From: Topomyia yanbarensis
Taxonomy: Eukaryota > Arthropoda > Insecta > Diptera > Culicidae
Length of the DNA stretch: 64,000 nt
Assembly: GCF_030247195.1 (NCBI RefSeq)
Contig: NC_080671.1
Coordinates: 207,662,045 to 207,726,044 of the forward strand
Reading direction: 5' to 3'
Positions 56,951 to 64,000 of the stretch are shown in pieces (the first letter of the stretch is position 1; each line of letters opens with the position of its first letter). Position numbers and translations under genes: made by a program. Below the pieces are notes generated by a model. It saw nothing but the letters and a program-made list of their open reading frames with translations. It made no database searches and had not been told where the DNA came from.

Positions 56951-58379
56951 ACCAAAATCCCTTAGTTAGTTTAGTACCTTTCATTCCATAGCACGCGTGT
57001 TTGTGGATCCCACAAATAGTCCCTTTCAGGATTCCACCAATGGACCCTAAATATAGAACATTTCAGAGTTAATGTTAATTAAACCACCGAATATATAAAG
57101 ATACATATGTTAAACTTTCTTCGTTTACGAATAATTTGATTTATGACCAGTTATTTTCCTATAGTGCTTGCAAACATTTAATTTGATAGCAGGTATTTAA
57201 AGATAGATGTAAGGTTTTGTTTGTGAGCATCATTAATTTATGTTCACATTTCGGGGATTTGAATAAAACTTTTTTAAAACTTGAATTTGTCACACTACAG
57301 GTAATCGCTATTAATTTAAAAATTCAACAATTAGGCCATTGCAAATCTTTTTTAAAAATTATGTCACCCCCCTCCCTTCAAAATCGCTGAAAAAAATCAG
57401 GGAGCAAATAATTTTTTTTAAAATAACCAAAATTCAAAAAATTGTCACGTTTTATAGAGCAACAATAGCCTCCATAGAGTTTTGCTTTTCGTAACTGAAA
57501 ACTATTATGGTAGTTTTAGAAATTACCATCCCATGATAATTTTTATTTTGACCATTCTCGGGTAAATGTGAAGTTTAAATGAGATCATCGATCCAGTCCA
57601 ACATCAAATGAAACGTTTGCTGATCGCGGAAGGAAGGGCCCATCTGTGTATTATGAAACGAAAATCTCATGGAAAGGGTAATACAGACCGACTTCTGAAT
57701 CGATTCCATTTAAAACGCAACAGTCGATAGTGACATAATCGATCGTTGCATTCGAAAATAATTTCGATAAGGAAACATCTGAATTCAAATCAGACTCTTG
57801 GCGATTTATATGTATTTTTATTTATTTAATATCGACAGACACAGTGTGGTCCTAATGATAATTTCTTAATCTATTTAAAAAGTCAAATTGTAATCTGCTA
57901 CGTGGAGTGTGAAGATCGAACTCGGATGACACTCTGTTGAAGGTCCGCTGCAAACCAATGATGGCACCGTTTACTCCATAGTTAGTCCGGTGAAGAGGTT
58001 ATCGGAGGAATAAATTATTGCGAAGGGCGCGAGAGCGAACGTTCATGTTTATCGCACTGAGAAGCTCGGGGCAGTCAATTCGATCTTGCAAAATATCCGA
58101 AATCGTCATAGCACGGTAAAGCTCATGTATATTGAATGTGGTTCAATATTCAATATACATGAGCTTTACCGAAAAGTTTTTGACAATTAAAGATTTCATA
58201 TGGGATCGTAGTGTTCATACCGTATTTCCGCAGCCATATGTGCGATTCTTATGAACTTGATCAGATCAAAATCTGCTACCAAACCTTCCATTTAAGGCTA
58301 AGCTTGTGAAAATCGAATAAGTCGTTTTCCAAGAAGCCGAAGAGACATTAATTCTGAAATATTCCAAGAACCAGAAACA
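56951..58379. other. Unassigned DNA, possible upstream R1-like remains
   Basis: 57335-57366 (AGGCCATTGCAAATC, TTTAAAAATTATGTC) is inverted relative to 62621-62655. An ATATTGAATGTGGTTCAATAT hairpin core is at 58128-58150, nested in a longer palindrome with GAGCTTTACC / GGTAAAGCTC arms (58118-58170). No clear protein. Confidence 0.45.
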
Positions 58380-58927
58380 TGCGAAATTTTCGAGATAGAC
58401 GCTGGAATCAAAAGAACTTTGTTTGGCCATCAGCGATCAAGAATGCTCTAGCAAAGCTAAGTATGGATCTTACAAATAATAGTATCATCGGCACTTACCG
58501 CAGGGGGAATCGGCAATCCATTATCGATGTCTATTTTTGTAGCCTTGGAGTAACCGGAAAGATGGAGTGAAAAGTGTGCGAGGATATATCCACAGCGACC
58601 ACCAAGCGATCTGGTACAGCATTGATAACAGGACTATGAACTACACATGAATATGAACATGTGGGAGATATATAAACGAGTGAAGATGGACAACAGCGAT
58701 TTTTCATAGAAACGTGTCCGTCTTGAATTTGAGGGTATCCTCTTCAACCTAAATGCGAACGAGTTCACGGCACTACTAACAAGGGCGTGTAATGCGACCA
58801 TACCAAGGGATGGGAAACCGAGAAACGGTCGCCGGGTGCAATACGACGATTATCGATCTACGTATAAGTTGCCTCCGAGCTTGGAGAAGAAGTCGGAGAT
58901 CACTTCGCTTTCTCATCTCGCTCAGTT
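58380..58927 (+). pseudogene. R1-clade ORF2 endonuclease C-terminus and linker
   Basis: ALAKLSMDLTNNSIIGTYRR, GNRQSIIDVYFCSLGVTG and, in another frame, GYIHSDHQAIWYSI (SDHQA motif), then ALLTRACNATIPRDGKPRNG and ISCLRAWRRSRRS. These match R1-type endonuclease and pre-RT linker regions. It is interrupted at about 58928 by the ORF1-only element; the linker resumes at 60040 (RAARTALNKAVKLYKK). Confidence 0.85.
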
Positions 58928-58940
58928 CAGAAGCTAGAAA

Positions 58941-60021
58941 TCGCTCCGCTGCAATAGCAGGGCAAATAATCAAATTTACCCGCGCGACGCTTGGTCTATT
59001 TGCAAAGGCAAAAATTGATTGCTTCTGCCTAGTGTGTGAAACGTGAACAAACAATGAGTGACAATGCAAAGCAAATGTATATCACGATGCGGGCAAACTG
59101 TGTTGCTGTTGACTACACGAAATATCCGGTAATACCATCAATTCATGAAGGAGAGCAAATGTTGAAGGTGAACTTGAAGTTCAACGTAGCTTGCGGTACT
59201 TTATGCGGCGCAATTCCACCATTTACGACATGCGGTACTGAATATGTTAAAAAACATTAGTCAAGCAGAATCATTCGCTTCCCAGAACAACATGAAACAC
59301 GTCATCGAATGTAATGACATTTTATACAGTATCCCAACGTATATAGATGTTGACAGTATTGAAATAAAGATACATGACCTGGCACCACGTACTAGTTCCT
59401 TCGCTATCAAACAAATCCTGTCAAAATACGGAGAGGTGAATAGTGTTAAGGAAGATACTTGGGGAAACTTCTTCCCAAGACTCCGCAACGGCGTTCGTGT
59501 GGTGAGAATGCGTCCGACAAAACCTATTCCCTCCTGTCAATATTGTGATCATCCGCTACACCACGGGAAACCTTGCGCAGAGAATGCTAAAGAAATTCCA
59601 CCTGATACGACCAAAGCCGGTATACAATCATCGTATGTTAAACCACAACCAGTTGGTAAACTAACGACTGCAGACCGGGCATTCACAAGCACCAGCTCAA
59701 CAACGATCGGCCCCAGTACCACTAAACCAACTGCCATTACCAACATCGAAGTAACAACGATTACAGCAAATGTTTCCAAACCAACAACCAACACCACCAA
59801 TAAGGAATCTAATACCGATGAAGAAGGATTTACAATAGCGACCCGTAAGCACAAACAACAAATAAGAACATCCGACGATGAGCAAGATGAATGCAGTACC
59901 GATGATGACATGGACGTAAACGAAAACGCGAGAGAAGACGAACCAAATGACCCCCAAGGTGCGCTCCACGGCTCAGTTGTGCTAACGCATTGAACCATGT
60001 CAAATATATTTAAAATTAAAA
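58941..60021 (+). mobile_element. ORF1-only non-LTR element (half-LINE), copy 2
   Basis: Inserted in the R1-like gene between CAGAAGCTAGAAA (58928-58940) and CAGAAGTCAGAAA (60022-60034), a 13-bp duplication with two mismatches. A ~110-base leader precedes MSDNAKQMYITMRANC (59054). After a frameshift near 59245 a 249-codon frame (59244-59993) follows: YIDVDSIEIKIHDLAPRT, SKYGEVNSVKEDTWGNFFPR, NGVRVVRM, one zinc knuckle CQYCDHPLHHGKPC, then a Thr/Ser-rich acidic tail. Only 28 bases separate the stop from the end (ATGTCAAATATATTTAAAAT). There is no ORF2. Confidence 0.68.
59244..59993 (+). CDS. Gag-like ORF1 with RNA-binding-type fold and CCHC knuckle
   Basis: 249 codons open. Residues ~25-95 resemble the RRM-like region common in mosquito non-LTR ORF1s (IPTYIDVDSIEIKIHDL, GEVNSVKEDTW, GVRVVRMRPTKPIPS). 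One CCHC zinc knuckle (C-x2-C-x4-H-x4-C) at ~98-111 follows KPIPS directly, where related proteins usually have ~20 more residues (a small deletion). The tail is rich in Thr, Ser and Asn, then acidic (STDDDMDVNENAREDEPND). Nucleic-acid binding is inferred from the family. Its true start is upstream in another frame, so this copy is probably not functional. Confidence 0.7.
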   Translation: MLKNISQAESFASQNNMKHVIECNDILYSIPTYIDVDSIEIKIHDLAPRTSSFAIKQILSKYGEVNSVKEDTWGNFFPRLRNGVRVVRMRPTKPIPSCQYCDHPLHHGKPCAENAKEIPPDTTKAGIQSSYVKPQPVGKLTTADRAFTSTSSTTIGPSTTKPTAITNIEVTTITANVSKPTTNTTNKESNTDEEGFTIATRKHKQQIRTSDDEQDECSTDDDMDVNENAREDEPNDPQGALHGSVVLTH

Positions 60022-60034
60022 CAGAAGTCAGAAA

Positions 60035-61330
60035 GCTCAAGGGAAGCGAGCTGCAAGAACCGCTCTCAACAAAGCAGTCAAGCTGTACAAGAAAGCCTTG
60101 CTACAAAGCCAACGCGAATTTCCTTAGGAGAGACCTACAAAGTTAGCATAACAAAGATAAAAGGCTCAGCTGCACCCCATGAAAGGTGCCCGGAAAGGAT
60201 GGAGGTCACCATCGAAAGGTTTTCCCCACAACATAAATCTATTTTCGCCGTACAGTGAGGAGGATGATCACAAAGATGAAGATCGATTTACCAACAAACA
60301 GCTTATCGAGATGACGAAAGCCATAAAAGTGAAGCGATACATGAGAGCCCGGATATGTTCAAAACGATCCGATAATTGGAAGCGACAAAAGCTGATGTTG
60401 CTTCCGATGCCGGGACAACATGGAGATCTTTCAGCGTAGTCAATATATCCCTTGGTAGTTAGAGAGAAGGAGTAATCCTGAACAAGCTAACGAAGTACGC
60501 GGACCGTGAGAACGGCACCTCATGTAATTCGGCTTCCTTATAGGCAGGTCTACAGTGAAATCCATCCAAACGATTGTGGGAGCTTTGGAGACAGCAGAGA
60601 TAAGGATATTGTTTTTGCGTGGTGGTTCCCTTAGACGTGAAGAATGCTTCAATAGTACTAGCTGGGAAGCAATCGCCCATTCGCTGTACAGCATGAGTAA
60701 CTCTGCAGGATATTATAGAGCTACTTTCAGTACCGAACACTGATCTACGAGACAGACAAGGGAGAATCACAACTACAACTGACGTTCCCCAACTCGACGC
60801 TGTGGAACGCAGTGTACGATGGAGTATTGAAGCTGACCTTCCCAGAGATATAACGATTTTCGGCTTCACGGATGATGTGGTGTTCCAAGTAATCGGACAA
60901 TCGCTAGAAGAGGAGACACTCGACACGGAGACGATTGCCCATCCTAAAACAGAGTTGGTGATGACTAGCAGCCGAAAGACAGCGCGGTCGGAAAATATAT
61001 CATCAATCTGAACTTTTAAAGTTACGATGATTATGTTAAGGGGAAGGCTGTGAGAGCAACCACAGCTTTGCTTGAGGCGCCAGTGTACTGGGCACCACGA
61101 ACCAGCTGGACCGAAGCATGTGAGCAGACTAGTTTCACCGTCAGGGACAAGATCGAGTAGGTCGAGTGAAGCACCAGCGGTGGGTCGTAGAGTTTTCAAC
61201 GAACCGGAAGCAGCGAACCAGACGCTACGCTCCATCCGGTATCGCCAAACCGTCCTCGCCAAGTACTGGTTGGCCTTATGAGTAGGACTATGCGAGAAGA
61301 TTGCGACAAAACTGGGAGCTAAATGACTCA
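60035..61330 (+). pseudogene. R1-clade reverse transcriptase remains
   Basis: Recognisable in changing frames: RAARTALNKAVKLYKKALLQ, NLFSPYSEEDD, DNWKRQKLMLLPMPGQ, VVVPLDVKNAFNSTSWEAIA (motif A), STLWNAVYDGVLKLTFP and FGFTDDVVFQV (FADD box as FTDD), then KAVRATTAL. Order and spacing fit R1-type RT. Motif B (PQGS) is not visible. Many stops and frameshifts. After ~61130 only short patches (TGTKWF.ETGAKWL) persist. Confidence 0.85.
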
Positions 61331-61649
61331 CGTAAAAGGCATCGGTATCGGGAGAACTTCCAACGAGGAATTGAGATGGCTCGCGAAAACAGGAACTAAA
61401 TGGTTCACAGAAACGGGAGCCAAATGGCTAACGGAAGTTCACCACTGCGATTAGCCGGATATGTGTTCGGAGCTAAACCGCTCTAATGAATCATTTTGTC
61501 TTAAGACTGAATCCGCCTCCCCACGATATAACACTTCGATGCAGTCTCGTGGAACAAAAGGAAGGAAGAGAAGTAAGGACTATTAGTAGCGGTTACGCAC
61601 AAAAGTGAATTCCACCTAGAGCCAATGCACTTTTGAAGCTATTTAACCA
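61331..61649. other. Probable R1-like 3' region
   Basis: Repetitive CGGGA.CCAAATGGCT / ACAGGAACTAAATGGTT words (61388-61432), otherwise unassigned. Confidence 0.4.
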
Positions 61650-61787
61650 TACTATAAAACACAGACATTTTCAGATATCGACGAACTGAATCTAGTGGTA
61701 TATGACACTCGACACTCCGGGTGTAGCTTAAAAAGTCGAATTTCAGAGTGATTGCACAGTCTTTCTTATATGAAAAAGGCAAAAAAT
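61650..61787 (-). repeat. Module repeat, inverted 5'-end fragment
   Basis: On the minus strand: GCCTTTTTCATATAAGAAAG, TGTGCAATCACTCTG, CGACTTTTTAAGCTACACCC and TTCAGTTCGTCGATATC, the start of the module repeat seen at 11, 13.7 and 46 kb. Truncated after TGTCTGTGTT. Confidence 0.8.
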
Positions 61788-64000
61788 GAACTGATGATTG
61801 TTATACATTTCATAAATCCGTACGACTATCAAATGAATTTATCTGATGTGGCTACCTACTGTGCAACAAGATGGAGAAAAATGCAAAGATTTCGAAGATG
61901 TACACGGAACCGAGCCGAATTACTATCATGTACCAAACAAACAAATCTAAAAGTCTTCAAGCACAAGCGATAAACCACAGCTGATGTTTCCACTAGAGTT
62001 CGAAAAAGTATAGTATGCACAGGATGTACGTTCGCCAGGCTATTGTATACGAAATACGCAATAGAAAAAAAAAATATCAGAGAAAACCATATCTGAGATG
62101 AATAATTCCATTGACGCACACTTTACCTTTGGATTCATTCCAGAATGTTTTCCAAAAGTCCATAAGTGAAATGTTGCAATCCTGTTTCTGTACATTGTTA
62201 TCAAGCAGGTTCACCTTTGACCGATTTTCATGCCTTGTGTACAGTCGGTCCATGTGCCGCCACAACGGAACGAAAACTATTCAAGCAACCAAAAGTTAAT
62301 ACCTTAAAGTACTCTTAAATGTTTACATTAAGTTCTTAGAGAACTTTCAAGCTTTTATTGGGAATTTAAAAATTGCACTGTTGGGAAAATTATATAAAAC
62401 GAAAACTTTAGCATCCCTTTCCTATGGGAACTTTTGATTGATTCAGTAATGTTTGCTTGAATTTTTCTAGTAAAACAAATAGCTCAACCCCTCTATACGA
62501 AATCACCCTGCGGAAACGTCCCCGAGAACAATCGAAAGAAAATACAAAAAGAAAAAAAAATGTGTTTATTAAAATAAATATTTACTTTTTGTTTGCCCCC
62601 CCCTTCAGAAAAAAATTTGAACTTGGACATAATTTTTAAAAAAGATTTGTAATGGCCTTATCTCTAGTGAATAAAAGCGTGCCTGTGTGTAGCTCTGAAA
62701 CAGTCGATGGCATTAAGAGGTTTTAATTTGGCCACGGATAATATTGCTTGCTCATAAAACTGGTTGCATTTTTAATGTCATCGTGGTCGTGTCTTGCACA
62801 CAACCCTTAATTTTTTTCCAGAGACGTTCTACAAAAACCTTCATCACCGAGTCGCTTGTAGATATTTTTGCATGAAAAAATTACAGAAAGTTATTGAAAT
62901 GATACATTATAACACACAAAAGTAGTGGTCAATTCGCTTCACCCGAGGTTGTAAATTCGCGGAAACAGTGATTTTTTTACTAGCTGAAACCCTTACCACC
63001 CCCCCCCCCCCCTCTTACTAAGGTTATATCTTAAAAATAACCGTTTCGCGATCTTGTCGTTATCTTGTTTTTTCACAATTTTTGCTAATTTCCAGTGATA
63101 ACCACAATATTGTAGTTCAAAAACCAAATAGTAGTTTTAACAAAAGAACATAACATAGCATACTGTTGGAAAGATCATTTCTTCTTCTTTCCCAAACACA
63201 GAGAATTTTAAATCGGTTGATCTATGACCATGTAGAAATTTTTTTCGTGTTGAAAATCTTGAAAAATGGGTTTTTGGCTATAAATCAAGATATTGAGGGT
63301 ATATTAAATTGATCAAACGTGATTTTGTGATGAATTTGACGAGATCTACAACCTTTATCAGACCACTTCAAAAGTTCATTCAATTTTTTTTATTTTGTAG
63401 CACCGTGTGATTGTTTTTGAAACTAATCAATATTTCAAGGCAGTCGAGGGAGTTCGTGGTAATGTACGAATATGTTTGGTTCAATATGCCGACGACAGCA
63501 CACAAGCTGCCATTACATGGTCATGACATTATAAAAATGGCTGTTCTTCCAATTTGTCGTTTGTTTGAAGTAGAGGCTTCGAATAAAGAAGATCAAAGAT
63601 ATAGAAAAGAGGTAATCATCACGTGCATTGACCTGGATTAATGTTAGCTTCTGGCCCTATAAATTTTCACTTTGAGACATGAGCGAGGGAGCGATAAATT
63701 GGGATATCCACAAGAAGTACAAGACTTACTAACTTCCATTACTGTGTATTGCAAAATAAACTTATATAGTTAACTAAAGCTATACAAAAATGTGTTTAAG
63801 TATCACCATATGCCTGAAAATATGTCTGAAATTTATTGGTTTCGAATGATATGTCGTTCAAATACACTGTGACACTAAAGCCAAAATTAACATTTTCCAT
63901 GTTAGAAAATTTCTTATTTTGTTGTTTATAATCAATCCAAAACCATTTTTTGTGAAATCATACACTGAGAAACAAAGATATGTATAGTTAGAATACTTTC
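61788..64000. other. Unassigned AT-rich DNA
   Basis: No gene. 62621-62655 is inverted relative to 57335-57366. A C-run lies at 63000-63012. Open segments at 62457 and 63411 have no domain. Confidence 0.45.

Noticed and set aside
59549..60040. 163-codon Val/Leu/Ser-rich minus-strand frame
   Set aside because: Antisense of the Thr/Ser-rich ORF1 tail; its hydrophobic look is a coding-strand shadow.
60459..61331. 290-codon open frame on the minus strand
   Set aside because: It is antisense to a recognisable R1-type reverse transcriptase and has no domain of its own.

Overview
This is eukaryotic DNA from a repeat-dense nuclear genome, most likely a culicine mosquito. The evidence is a DD37E Tc1/mariner-type transposase of the kind described from mosquitoes, an insect-type tRNA-derived SINE, CR1-, I- and R1-like non-LTR retrotransposons, many short inverted-repeat elements, and a 'CCGAGGCCCGGAGGGCCGAG' repeat family that I recognise from mosquito genomes. 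I found no intact host protein-coding gene, no functional tRNA or rRNA gene and no CRISPR array. Nearly every coding-like stretch is a decayed transposon gene or a histone pseudogene. All calls come from reading the sequence; family names that would need a database search are hedged.

Layout. 0.4-6.2 kb: small transposons, several nested with exact target duplications (a 3.45-kb element with ATGCGG arrays and a SINE inside; a MULE-like MITE carrying a hAT-like MITE). 6.2-10.2 kb: a decayed CR1-like retrotransposon on the minus strand (PHD-finger ORF1, endonuclease, reverse transcriptase). 10.6-16.7 kb: a tandemly duplicated, module-built repeat with long TATG microsatellites, bracketed by ~145-bp inverted repeats. 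16.7-23 kb: pogo-like and other MITEs with unassigned DNA. 23.0-24.0 kb: an ORF1-only non-LTR copy. 24.3-25.8 kb: a DD37E mariner with a hAT-like MITE in it. 26.7-28.3 kb: a nested, duplicated Harbinger-like MITE.

29-41 kb is the most unusual part. A rearranged I-clade retrotransposon is split into fragments in both orientations, with (TA)n tracts at the rearrangement joints and a near-identical inverted duplication. Between its pieces (30.4-36.3 kb) lies a degenerate, tandemly duplicated histone block: an H4 pseudogene, two truncated H2B genes and two H3 5' fragments. Two histone-type 3' stem-loops, TATA boxes and three separate DNA-transposon insertions are still readable in it.

41-52 kb is unassigned AT-rich DNA with MITEs and one 1.2-kb copy of the mosquito module repeat. 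52-55.7 kb holds 5' parts of two non-LTR elements. 58.4-61.3 kb holds an R1-like pseudogene interrupted by a second ORF1-only element. The last 2.7 kb shows nothing assignable.

Taken together, this looks like heterochromatic or intergenic DNA built by repeated nesting of mobile elements on a relic histone cluster. The best leads are the histone relic with intact 3'-processing signals, the two ORF1-only ('half-LINE') copies, the (TA)n expansion inside an endonuclease codon motif, and the set of nested MITEs datable from exact target duplications.
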